Of a stretch of 41,824 nt of DNA, positions 7,216 through 15,074 are shown piece after piece (the stretch's first letter is position 1; each line of letters opens with the position of its first letter). Made by a program: the position numbers and the translations under genes. The stretch lies in NCBI GenBank assembly GCA_910584905.1, contig CAJUCQ010000030.1, forward strand, positions 1 to 41,824, given 5' to 3'. The notes beneath the pieces were generated by a model. It worked only from the letters and a program-made list of their open reading frames with translations. It did not search any database and was not told where the DNA came from. The DNA comes from an uncultured Muribaculaceae bacterium. GTDB lineage: Bacteria > Bacteroidota > Bacteroidia > Bacteroidales > Muribaculaceae.

Positions 7216-8649
7216 TCAGCAATGGCTCGACCCGTCGAAGCAGTGCGTGCACACGCGTTCGCGCGGCAACCCGATGGCTGCCACGAGGTCTTCTATCGAG
7301 CTGAATTGAAGGGAGTCGAGTCCGAGGTCCTTGCGGATTTCCTCGACCATCGCCGCGTAGCGTTTCGTGCCGGCGGTGGCGTATTCTTTAAGAGCTTCTT
7401 CCGACGGATTCGGCTCAAGCTCTTCGATGATACGGCGAGCAATCAGCTCCATCGGGCTGCGCGAGCTCGTGAAGTTTATGAAGTCGCAGGGATAAATCAG
7501 CGGCGGACAGCTTATGCGGATATGGACTGCGCGGGCGCCGGCGTCGCGCACGTCCTGGACGTTATCCCGGAGCTGGGTGCCGCGGACGATGGAGTCGTCG
7601 CAGAAGGCCACGTTTTTCCCGCGGAGCAGGTCGGCGTTGGCTATGAGTTTCATCTTGGCTACGAGCTCGCGGCGGGCCTGAGTTCCCGGCGTGAAGCTTC
7701 GGGGCCATGTGGGCGTGTATTTCACAAGCCCGCGGAGGTAGGGCTTGCCGGCTCCGGCGGCGTAGCCGAGAGCCATTCCCGTGCCGGAATCGGGCACCGG
7801 ACTGATGAAGTCAAGGTCGGCGTCGGCGGCCTTGCATTTTTCGCCCATGATGCGGCCGCACTCGTAGCGCATTTCGTCGACGTTGCGCTTCTCGTAGCGG
7901 CAGGGGGGATAGCCGTAGTAGGTCCACAAAAACGCGCACACCTGCATTTCCTTGCCGGGGGCCTGAAGCTGTTCGATGCCTCCGTCGGGGGTGATGCGGA
8001 CAATCTCGGCCGGGCCGAGGTCGTACACTTCCTCATAACCGAGGTTGGCGAACGCCGATGTCTCCGACGAGGCCGCGTAGCTGTTGTCGGACTTGTTGAA
8101 TCCGATGGCGATGGGTGTGCGCCCGAGCCGGTCGCGTGCGGCCACAAGGCCGTTTTCCGTCAGCACGAGCATCGAGCACGAGCCTTTGACCGTCTCTTGA
8201 ACGTGTCGCAGTCCGTCTGTCAGGTCGCGCCCTTCGGCGATGAGCGCCGCAACCAGTTCGGTGGGGTTGACGGTGTCGCGCGAATGTTCGCAGAAGTGAA
8301 TTCCTTTCTCAAGCAGGCTGTTCTCGATTTCGGGGATGTTGTTGACGCGCGCCACTGTGACGATGGCGAATTTCCCGAGCCGTGTGTTCACGATGATGGG
8401 CTGGGCATCCGTGTCCGAGATGACACCGATGCCGCTCTCGCCTTTGAAGTCGGGGAGATCAGCCTCGAATTTAGTGCGGAAATACGAGTTTTCGATATTG
8501 TGGATCTGGCGCGCGAAGTGTCCTTTCTCTTTATCGAAAGTGGCCATGCCAGCACGGCGCGTGCCCAGATGTGAATTATAGTCGACGCCGTAGAAAAGCT
8601 CGTCGGCGCAGGGTTTGCCTTTTTTTATGACACCAAAGAAACCGCCCAT
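7216..8649 (-). CDS. PurF-like amidophosphoribosyltransferase lacking the cysteine nucleophile
   Basis: A 477-residue homologue of glutamine PRPP amidotransferase, the first step of purine synthesis (PRPP + glutamine to phosphoribosylamine). The C-terminal half has an intact PRPP loop, AFCDDSIVRGTQL (residues 348-360), and four cysteines (238, 388, 467, 470; the last two in CTHC) at positions resembling the 4Fe-4S ligands of Bacillus PurF. The N-terminal Ntn-hydrolase domain is present (NSHLGTRRAG), but the protein begins MGGFFG, where active enzymes expose a cysteine. An in-frame TAA lies two codons upstream of the start, so no longer version with a cysteine is possible. It may use ammonia, borrow a partner glutaminase, or be regulatory. 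It follows purL by 156 nt on the same strand. Confidence 0.85.
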   Translation of the reverse strand: MGGFFGVIKKGKPCADELFYGVDYNSHLGTRRAGMATFDKEKGHFARQIHNIENSYFRTKFEADLPDFKGESGIGVISDTDAQPIIVNTRLGKFAIVTVARVNNIPEIENSLLEKGIHFCEHSRDTVNPTELVAALIAEGRDLTDGLRHVQETVKGSCSMLVLTENGLVAARDRLGRTPIAIGFNKSDNSYAASSETSAFANLGYEEVYDLGPAEIVRITPDGGIEQLQAPGKEMQVCAFLWTYYGYPPCRYEKRNVDEMRYECGRIMGEKCKAADADLDFISPVPDSGTGMALGYAAGAGKPYLRGLVKYTPTWPRSFTPGTQARRELVAKMKLIANADLLRGKNVAFCDDSIVRGTQLRDNVQDVRDAGARAVHIRISCPPLIYPCDFINFTSSRSPMELIARRIIEELEPNPSEEALKEYATAGTKRYAAMVEEIRKDLGLDSLQFSSIEDLVAAIGLPRERVCTHCFDGSSHC

Positions 8650-8683
8650 AATTTATAATCTTCTGTTGTGAAATGTGGATTGA

Positions 8684-8702
8684 GAGGGAATGGACTTCCC
8701 TC
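8684..8702 (-). other. Small hairpin in the purL to purF-like leader
   Basis: GAGGGAA (8684-8690) and TTCCCTC (8696-8702) form a perfect 7-bp stem with a 5-nt loop, 34 nt upstream of the purF-like start. Together with the larger hairpin at 8749-8790 it gives the intergenic RNA two structured elements. No Bacteroidetes promoter was found in this gap. Confidence 0.45.
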
Positions 8703-8748
8703 GGAAACCTGTGGAAAAATTGTACGTTTGCTTTTATATCATCGGAAA

Positions 8749-8790
8749 AGGAATGTGGATGACGAGGATAAGCCTCGCTCCCACATTCCT
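8749..8790 (-). terminator. Long hairpin behind purL, terminator or attenuator
   Basis: AGGAATGTGG (8749-8758) pairs with CCACATTCCT (8781-8790), and inside it CGAGG (8763-8767) pairs with CCTCG (8773-8777). In minus-strand reading TTTTCC follows. It sits 15 nt behind the purL stop. As no promoter was found between it and the purF-like gene, it may be a partial terminator that sets the purL to purF ratio. Confidence 0.65.
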
Positions 8791-8805
8791 TTATGCCGTG
8801 GATGA

Positions 8806-11800
8806 TTACTTTGTATGGGCTTCGACCCACTTGCGGGCATTGACGAAAGCCTCAATCCATATCGTGACTTCGTCGTTGCGGCGCGAACGCGGATAGTAGG
8901 CGCACTGCCACGGGAAGATGGCGCGCTCAAGGTGCGGCATCATCGCAAGATGGCGGCCGTCGGCCGATGCGAGTGCGGCCACTGCGCCGGTCGAGCCGTT
9001 CGGGTTGCCCGGGTAGCGGGTGTAGCTGTAGCGGCCTACTACGTTCATCTCCTTAAGAGGCTTCTTGAACGCGAAGCGACCTTCGCCGTGGGCTACCCAG
9101 ATGCCGGTGCGGACGCCGGAGAGGCTGCCGAACATCACGCTGTTGTTCTGAGGGATGGTCATGTTGACAAACTCGCTCTCGAATTTGTGCGACGTGTTGT
9201 GGAGCATCTCCACGGGAGCGTCATCGCCTCCGCCGAAGAGGAGGTTAAGCTCGATCATCAGCTGGCAACCGTTGCAGACGCCGAGGCTTAGTGTGTCCTC
9301 GCGGGCGTAGAAGCGGCGGAGGGTCTCGCGTGCCGTCTCGTTCCAGCGGAAGCCCGATGCCCAGCCCTTGGCCGAGCCGAGTACGTCCGAGTTGGAGAAG
9401 CCGCCGCAGAACACAATCATGTTGACGTCATCGAGTGTCTCGCGGCCGCTCATGAGGTCGGTCATGTGCACGTCCTTGACGTCGAAGCCGGCGAGGAAGA
9501 GCGAGTATGCCATTTCGCGGTCGCCGTTGACGCCTTTCTCGCGTATGATTGCCGCGCGCACGCCAGAGCGCTCGCTGCCGCGGTCGTCGCTGAGTCCGTA
9601 GCGCTCAAGGGTGCCTTTGAAGCCCTTGGGAAGCAGGTATTTCAGCGGCTGTGCGGCGAAGTTGGTAAAGCGCATGGCGGCGCAGTCTTCGCCGCTTTGC
9701 AGGCGGTCGAGGAGATACGAGGGGGTGTACCACAGTTTGCGCATCGAGTCGATATTGACGAGATGGAGCTCTTCGTTGTGGCTAATCTGGAGCACACGCT
9801 CGGGGCTTGTCGTCGCAATCGGGAAATATACGACCCCGGCCTTGTCGAGAATTTCCTCGACGGATACCTTGCGGGCATCGTCGGCCTGTATGACGATGGC
9901 GGGATTCTCGGCGAAGAGTATTTTGATGAGGTCAGTTTCCTTGAGCACGCTCTTGAATCCGTCGGTGTACATCTTGAGGCCACCGCGGCTGTTTGCGAAA
10001 ACCATTTCAAGCAGCGTGGTCACAAGGCCGCCGGCGCTTACGTCGTGCATGGCAAGAAGCTTGCGCTTGCGCACGAGTGTCTGCACCGTGTCGAATGCCT
10101 TTGCGAAGGCTTCGGCATCCTTCACGTCGGGGGCGTCGGAGCCTACGGCGTTGAGAGTCTGCGCGAGGGCCGAGCCGCCGAGCCGCAGGCGGTCGCTTGA
10201 GAAGTCGATATAATACAGCGTGGAATTGGACGAGGGCACAACCACGGGGCTGAGCGTGCGGCGCACGTTCTCCACCGGCGCTGCTGCCGAGATTATCACC
10301 GTGCCGGGAGCGTAGACCTTGTCGTTGCCGTATTTTTGGGTCATCGACAGCGAATCTTTGCCCGTGGGGATGTTGATGCCGAGGCGGCATGCGAAGTCGG
10401 AGCAGGCCTCGACGGCGCTGTAGAGCGCAGCGTCTTCGCCGGGGTTCTTGCACGGCCACATCCAGTTGGCGCTGAGCGACACGCTCTTGAGTCCGAGAGC
10501 GAGGTCCGCGCCGACGATGTTGGTGAGCGCTTCGGCGATGGCGAGGCGGGATCCTGCCGCCGGATTGGCGAGAGCCGCCGCCGGCGCGTGGCCGATAGAG
10601 GTGGCGATGCCTTTGCGGCCGTGGTAGTCAAGGGCGACAACGCCGCAGTCGCTGAGCGGGAGCTGAATTTCGCCCTGACACTGCTGGCGCGCCACGCGGC
10701 CCGTAACCGAGCGGTCCACTTTATTTGTCAGCCAGTCCTTGCACGCCACGGATTCGAGCATCATCACGTCCGAGATGTAGCGCTCAAGCTGTGAGCTGTC
10801 GGTGGCGGCGTCTTTGTATTCGTTTTTCACCGTCGAGTCGGTGATTACGGTCTTGGGGGAGTTGCCGAGCATGTCGGTCACGGCGAGGTCGATGGCCGTG
10901 CGGCCGTCTTTATGGCCGAATGTCAGGCGGTGGTCATCGGTGGTGCGGCCCACGACGTAGAGCGGCGCGCGTTCGCGTTGAGCGATGCGTTCAACCAGCG
11001 GGATATCCTTCGGCTTGATTACGAAGCCCATGCGCTCCTGACTCTCGTTGCCGATGATTTCTTTGTCCGAAAGGGTGGGGTCGCCCACAGGGAGGGCGTC
11101 GATGTCGATGAAGCCGCCCGTGGCCTCGATAAGCTCCGAGAGAGCGTTGAGGTGGCCGCCCGCACCGTGGTCGTGGATGCTGACGATGGGGTTGAAGGCG
11201 CTTTCGGCGAGTGCGCGGATTACGTTGGCCACGCGCTTCTGCATTTCGGGGTTGGCGCGCTGCACGGCGTTGAGTTCGATGGCGTTGGCGTATTGCCCCG
11301 TTTCAACCGACGACACTGCGCCGCCGCCCATGCCGATGCGGTAGTTGTCGCCGCCGGCGATAACCACGCTTTGGCCCGGCTTGGGTTCGCCCTTGATGGC
11401 GTCTTTCTTTGCCGCGAAGCCGACGCCGCCGGCAAGCATAATCACTTTGTCGTAGGCAAACTGCTTTTCATTCTCGCAGTGTTCGAACGTGAACAGCGAG
11501 CCGCAGATAAGCGGCTGGCCGAATTTGTTGCCGAAGTCAGAGGCGCCGTTGGAGGCTTTGATAAGGATTTCGGCCGGCGTCTGATACAGCCATTTGCGCT
11601 CGTTCATGGCGTATTGCCAGCGCATGTCGGGGCTGAGACGCGGATAAGAGGTCATGTACACGGCCGTGCCCGCAATCGGCAGGCTCGCGCGGCCGCCGCC
11701 GAGGCGGTCGCGGATTTCGCCGCCGCTGCCGGTGGCCGCTCCGTTGAAGGGCTCGACGGTGGTGGGGAAGTTGTGCGTCTCGGCCTTGAGGGAAATCACC

Positions 11801-12525
11801 GTGTCGAGCGGGCGCTCCTCGAAGTAATCGGGACGGTCGGGGTTGACGGGATAGAACTGGCGCACACGCGGGCCCTTTACAAATGCCACATTGTCTTTGT
11901 AAGCCGACACGAGGCCGTTGGGGTTTTCCTGCGATGTGCGTTTGATAAGCTTGAAAAGCGACGTCGGCTTCTCTTCGCCGTCGATGACGAAGGTGCCGTT
12001 GAAGATTTTGTGGCGGCAGTGCTCGGAGTTTACCTGCGAGAAGCCGAATACTTCGCTGTCAGTCAGCGGGCGTCCGAGGCGCGTCGAAAGCTCGCGCAGA
12101 TACGTCTCTTCTTCCGGGCTGAGCGCGAGGCCCTGCTCTTGGTTATAGGCGGAGATGTCGTCGATATAGACCACGTCTTCGGGCTGCGCCGTGATGTCGA
12201 AGATGTTCGACGAAAGCCCCTCGGCGTAGAGGCGCTGGAGCATGGGGTCGTAGGTGGGTTCGCTGCCTTCGGCCACGAGGGTGAATTCCTCAATACGAGA
12301 AATGCCGGAGAGACCCATGTTCTGTGTGATCTCTACGGCATTCGTGCTCCAAGGGGTAATCATTTCTTTGCGGGGTCCGACGTAGCGGCCGGCCAGATGT
12401 TTGGCCGCGACGGGGCGCGCTCCGGCAAGAAGCCATTTGAGTTTGTCTTTTTCCATGGCGTCGAAGCCGTGGTTCGTATCCACCGCATATACTGTCGACG
12501 GACCTTTCTTGAAGAATACTACCAT
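8806..12525 (-). CDS. purL: Phosphoribosylformylglycinamidine synthase (large form)
   Basis: A 1239-residue single-chain FGAM synthase, the fourth step of purine biosynthesis, which converts FGAR, glutamine and ATP to FGAM. The order is the N-terminal PurS-like part, two AIR-synthase-type ATP domains (for example HNFPTTVEPFNGAATGSGGE and HDHGAGGHLNALSE), and a C-terminal class I glutaminase with LGVCNGCQ (nucleophile Cys1084) and MPHLER (His1198, Glu1200). Length is a little below the roughly 1290 residues of the E. coli enzyme. The start MVVFFKK is chosen over the internal ATG at residue 24 because Bacteroidales homologues begin with a similar strand, and it lies 44 nt behind the promoter. 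The purF-like gene follows. Confidence 0.96.
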   Translation of the reverse strand: MVVFFKKGPSTVYAVDTNHGFDAMEKDKLKWLLAGARPVAAKHLAGRYVGPRKEMITPWSTNAVEITQNMGLSGISRIEEFTLVAEGSEPTYDPMLQRLYAEGLSSNIFDITAQPEDVVYIDDISAYNQEQGLALSPEEETYLRELSTRLGRPLTDSEVFGFSQVNSEHCRHKIFNGTFVIDGEEKPTSLFKLIKRTSQENPNGLVSAYKDNVAFVKGPRVRQFYPVNPDRPDYFEERPLDTVISLKAETHNFPTTVEPFNGAATGSGGEIRDRLGGGRASLPIAGTAVYMTSYPRLSPDMRWQYAMNERKWLYQTPAEILIKASNGASDFGNKFGQPLICGSLFTFEHCENEKQFAYDKVIMLAGGVGFAAKKDAIKGEPKPGQSVVIAGGDNYRIGMGGGAVSSVETGQYANAIELNAVQRANPEMQKRVANVIRALAESAFNPIVSIHDHGAGGHLNALSELIEATGGFIDIDALPVGDPTLSDKEIIGNESQERMGFVIKPKDIPLVERIAQRERAPLYVVGRTTDDHRLTFGHKDGRTAIDLAVTDMLGNSPKTVITDSTVKNEYKDAATDSSQLERYISDVMMLESVACKDWLTNKVDRSVTGRVARQQCQGEIQLPLSDCGVVALDYHGRKGIATSIGHAPAAALANPAAGSRLAIAEALTNIVGADLALGLKSVSLSANWMWPCKNPGEDAALYSAVEACSDFACRLGINIPTGKDSLSMTQKYGNDKVYAPGTVIISAAAPVENVRRTLSPVVVPSSNSTLYYIDFSSDRLRLGGSALAQTLNAVGSDAPDVKDAEAFAKAFDTVQTLVRKRKLLAMHDVSAGGLVTTLLEMVFANSRGGLKMYTDGFKSVLKETDLIKILFAENPAIVIQADDARKVSVEEILDKAGVVYFPIATTSPERVLQISHNEELHLVNIDSMRKLWYTPSYLLDRLQSGEDCAAMRFTNFAAQPLKYLLPKGFKGTLERYGLSDDRGSERSGVRAAIIREKGVNGDREMAYSLFLAGFDVKDVHMTDLMSGRETLDDVNMIVFCGGFSNSDVLGSAKGWASGFRWNETARETLRRFYAREDTLSLGVCNGCQLMIELNLLFGGGDDAPVEMLHNTSHKFESEFVNMTIPQNNSVMFGSLSGVRTGIWVAHGEGRFAFKKPLKEMNVVGRYSYTRYPGNPNGSTGAVAALASADGRHLAMMPHLERAIFPWQCAYYPRSRRNDEVTIWIEAFVNARKWVEAHTK

Positions 12526-12569
12526 ATGTGGGGCAAGTAAATGTGTAATTGGGTTTACGTTTTCTGCCG

Positions 12570-12600
12570 CAAAGTTACGAAAATTTTATCAAGAGGCAAA
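12570..12600 (-). promoter_or_regulatory. Promoter of purL
   Basis: In minus-strand reading, TTTG (12600-12597), 19 nt, then TAACTTTG (12577-12570), a consensus Bacteroidetes promoter 44 nt before the purL start. No PurR-type box or purine riboswitch is visible in the 44-nt leader. Confidence 0.75.
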
Positions 12601-12636
12601 ATTGTCGGATGCGGAAAGTTGCTTCCCCAACTGCGC

Positions 12637-13074
12637 TTATTCGGCCTTGCGGAGCGAAATGTAGCTCTCTCCGGCCGTGTTGAGGCGCATTGTCGAGTCG
12701 TTTCCGGCGACGGCGGTTCTGACTTCGGGCAAAATTTGTTTTATAAGGTCTTCAACCACCATGTTGTCGCAGGCCATCTCGGTGCAGAAGCCGTCGCCGA
12801 TGGTGAGGCTGTCGCCGTTCAGGGTGTATGAGCCGCCGATGCTGTTGCAGTTGGTGCGAACGGAGTACGTGCTGTCAGGGCTGAATACGATATATTGCTT
12901 CGTCCCGGGAGTGATTTCGGCGGGCATGGCGCGGACGGAATCGTTGAGAACCACGTCGGTGATTTCCCAGCGGCCTTCGAGCGCCGGGGACTGCTCCGGG
13001 GCTGAGCTTGTGCCCGAGGGTGTGCAGCCGCAGATGACGCATGCGGCGGCGAATGCAAAGATTTTTACGTTCAT
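12637..13074 (-). CDS. META-domain lipoprotein
   Basis: A 145-residue envelope lipoprotein with signal peptide and lipobox ICGC (Cys17). The mature part matches the META/HslJ fold: LEGRWEITDV near the start, TNCNSIGGSYTLNGDSLTIG in the middle, and MACDNMVVEDLIKQILPEV with the characteristic Cys/Met region after it. META domains occur in HslJ-type heat-shock or stress proteins, but the molecular role is unknown. The start at 13074 is the one that gives a signal peptide. It has its own promoter, interlocked with that of mcrB, and ends 112 nt before the purL start with no clear terminator between. Confidence 0.85.
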   Translation of the reverse strand: MNVKIFAFAAACVICGCTPSGTSSAPEQSPALEGRWEITDVVLNDSVRAMPAEITPGTKQYIVFSPDSTYSVRTNCNSIGGSYTLNGDSLTIGDGFCTEMACDNMVVEDLIKQILPEVRTAVAGNDSTMRLNTAGESYISLRKAE

Positions 13075-13086
13075 TAATGGCTTGGT

Positions 13087-13118
13087 CTTGTATCTGTTGT
13101 TAAAATATATTATCTTTG
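13087..13118 (+). promoter_or_regulatory. Promoter of mcrBC
   Basis: TATCTTTG (13111-13118) is a good -7 box, with CTTG (13087-13090) 20 nt upstream as an imperfect -33 element. The mcrB ATG follows 30 nt later. The minus-strand promoter of the META lipoprotein lies only 7 bp to the right and faces it. Confidence 0.6.
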
Positions 13119-13125
13119 GCCGATG

Positions 13126-13133
13126 CAAAGGTA
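13126..13133 (-). promoter_or_regulatory. Promoter -7 element of the META lipoprotein gene
   Basis: In minus-strand reading TACCTTTG (13133-13126), 51 nt before the lipoprotein start. The presumed transcript start falls inside or next to the mcrB -7 box, so the two polymerases could not occupy both promoters at once. Confidence 0.6.
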
Positions 13134-13148
13134 ATCTTTTTTTTCGAT

Positions 13149-15074
13149 ATGGACGTAAAGGAAATACAATCCGACCCTGATTTCTGGCTCGAAAAGGGGC
13201 GTGAGGCCTTGCTTGCTTTCGAGAGCCTTTCGGTGGCGGAGGCCGACCTCGACGCGATGCTCGCAATGCCTTACGAGGAGTTCAAGCGGAAAGGCGCCTC
13301 TCACGAAGCTGTGCGCGAAGCCCTGTTCAGGGTGGTGGCCTATCTTGACGAAAAGGCCGCCGACATTGACGAGCTTAACCTCTATGATAAAAAACGCTAT
13401 GCAGCGAGGGCCAATATCCGACAAAACGCATGGGTGAGGCATCTGCTTTACTATAAACGTCACGGAGAAATCAAGGCCGCGAGCATCAGGCGGCTCGTGA
13501 GCTTCCTCAAAAATCCGGCCTCTCTTCTTCCCGTGATAGCGCCCGCCCAGATGGAGGCTATATTCGACTATTATGTGGGCGGTGATTACGACGCTTCGGC
13601 TTTCGACAAAGCGGTAATCGGACGACTTGCGCCCGAAGTCGACTGCCTGAACCCCGAGAATCTGACAGGGGCGATAAGCCGCCGGATTTATGCGGAGAAG
13701 GATAAATGGTGGACGCGACCGATGTTGGCAGGCCTGCTCGTCCATGAGAGCAATGACGAATGGAAATACGACCTTATCGATGAAATGGACCGGGGCTACG
13801 CCTGCCTGTGGTGGAACAGACTCCCGTATTCCGGCGACACGCGCCGGGAGGTGATGCGTCAGCTTGAAATCCTTGTCGACGAGGGCGGCTTCGACCTGCT
13901 GTATCTTCGCAACAACGAAACCGCTTTCAGGGCGCATGTCGTCAATTATGCCGACAGCATGCAGTCCTACAATGCCAAGAAAGACGGGTGGAAAGACTAT
14001 TCGCCCGCATGGTTTGGAGAAAACTTCGACGATTATCATGACGATTCGCGTTCGGCAGCGATTGTGTTCCTCGTCGATTGTTTCGAGCCGATAGAGACAC
14101 CGGTCCGTATAGAAGACATCAAACTGTACAAGAACTATAATATTCGTGGTGGGATAGGTGCCTTTACCCGAATTTGCTCAAAACTGGAAAACATGCAGAA
14201 CAAACAAATGGAATTTCTATATCAGCTTGCCGTGAAATTCCGCAATCTGATTCTACAAGGTGCGCCCGGCACGGGAAAGACTTATGTGGCAAAACGTCTT
14301 GCCGTGAAGCTTGCCGACGGCGTCGTTGACGAAGCCCTGATAAATGAGCGTTATCGCTCGCTCGAAAACGACGGACGCATTGCGTTCGTCACCTTTCATC
14401 AGTCGTTTGATTACGAGAACTTCGTGCAGGGTATCCATCCCGAAGTCAGGGACGGCGCAGTCTTGTACAGCCTGCGCGACGGCATATTCAAGCAGATCTG
14501 CGACCTCGCCGAAGCCGACCCTGACCACAATTATGTGCTTGTAATCGACGAGATAAACCGAGGAAATGTGTCAAGGACTTTCGGCGAACTTATCACCCTT
14601 ATCGAACGCGACAAGCGCCTCGGAGCAAAGAACCCGCAGACTCTGAGGCTTGCGTATTCTCATGACAAACCTTTCGGCGTGCCGGGCAATCTCTTCATCG
14701 TCGCCACGATGAATACCACCGACCGCAGTGCCGGCGCGCTCGACTATGCGCTGAGGCGTCGATTCGCCTTCCACACCTTGCAGGCCGATTCCGCCATTGT
14801 CGCCGCGGCAAATCCTGCGTCGGTCGCCGACTTGGCCACAGGTCTTTTCTATGCCGTCCGGGACTTTATCAATGAGAATCTCGCACTTGACTCCGACTGC
14901 GACGACCTGATGCCCGGCCACAGCTACTTCCTTGCAGACTCCGCCGCTGAGCTTAAACTCGGATTCACCCACGAGGTGATGCCCCTGCTTGAGGAATATC
15001 AGCGCGACGGCATTCTGCGCCCCGAAGCAGACCTATCAGGATTTGGCCGTATCATCGAAGCAAGATTCTCATGA
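13149..15074 (+). CDS. mcrB: McrB-type AAA+ GTPase of a McrBC restriction system
   Basis: A 641-residue AAA+ motor subunit of a type IV (modification-dependent) restriction system. The C-terminal half has Walker A GAPGTGKT (about residues 372-379), the McrB-like Walker B VLVIDEINRGNVSRTFGE (about 463-480) and the MNTTDRSAGALDYALRRRF sensor region (about 520-540). The first 360 residues should hold the module recognising modified DNA; they do not match the E. coli McrB N-terminal domain by eye. A segment near residues 255-325 (AWFGENFDDY, IEDIKLY) might be a PUA/EVE-like reader, which is a weak guess. The start at 13149 lies behind the promoter. mcrC overlaps by 4 nt (ATGA). Intact, with all motor motifs present. 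Confidence 0.88.
   Translation: MDVKEIQSDPDFWLEKGREALLAFESLSVAEADLDAMLAMPYEEFKRKGASHEAVREALFRVVAYLDEKAADIDELNLYDKKRYAARANIRQNAWVRHLLYYKRHGEIKAASIRRLVSFLKNPASLLPVIAPAQMEAIFDYYVGGDYDASAFDKAVIGRLAPEVDCLNPENLTGAISRRIYAEKDKWWTRPMLAGLLVHESNDEWKYDLIDEMDRGYACLWWNRLPYSGDTRREVMRQLEILVDEGGFDLLYLRNNETAFRAHVVNYADSMQSYNAKKDGWKDYSPAWFGENFDDYHDDSRSAAIVFLVDCFEPIETPVRIEDIKLYKNYNIRGGIGAFTRICSKLENMQNKQMEFLYQLAVKFRNLILQGAPGTGKTYVAKRLAVKLADGVVDEALINERYRSLENDGRIAFVTFHQSFDYENFVQGIHPEVRDGAVLYSLRDGIFKQICDLAEADPDHNYVLVIDEINRGNVSRTFGELITLIERDKRLGAKNPQTLRLAYSHDKPFGVPGNLFIVATMNTTDRSAGALDYALRRRFAFHTLQADSAIVAAANPASVADLATGLFYAVRDFINENLALDSDCDDLMPGHSYFLADSAAELKLGFTHEVMPLLEEYQRDGILRPEADLSGFGRIIEARFS

Noticed and set aside
7183..8574. 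A 463-codon open frame antisense to the purF-like gene
   Set aside because: It is a shadow of a gene with conserved PRPP loop and Fe-S cysteines.
10912..12540. A 542-codon open frame antisense to purL
   Set aside because: The purL frame carries clear family motifs over the same bases; the antisense product has no recognisable features.
12526..12569. Purine riboswitch before purL
   Set aside because: The leader is about 44 nt and shows no three-way-junction elements.
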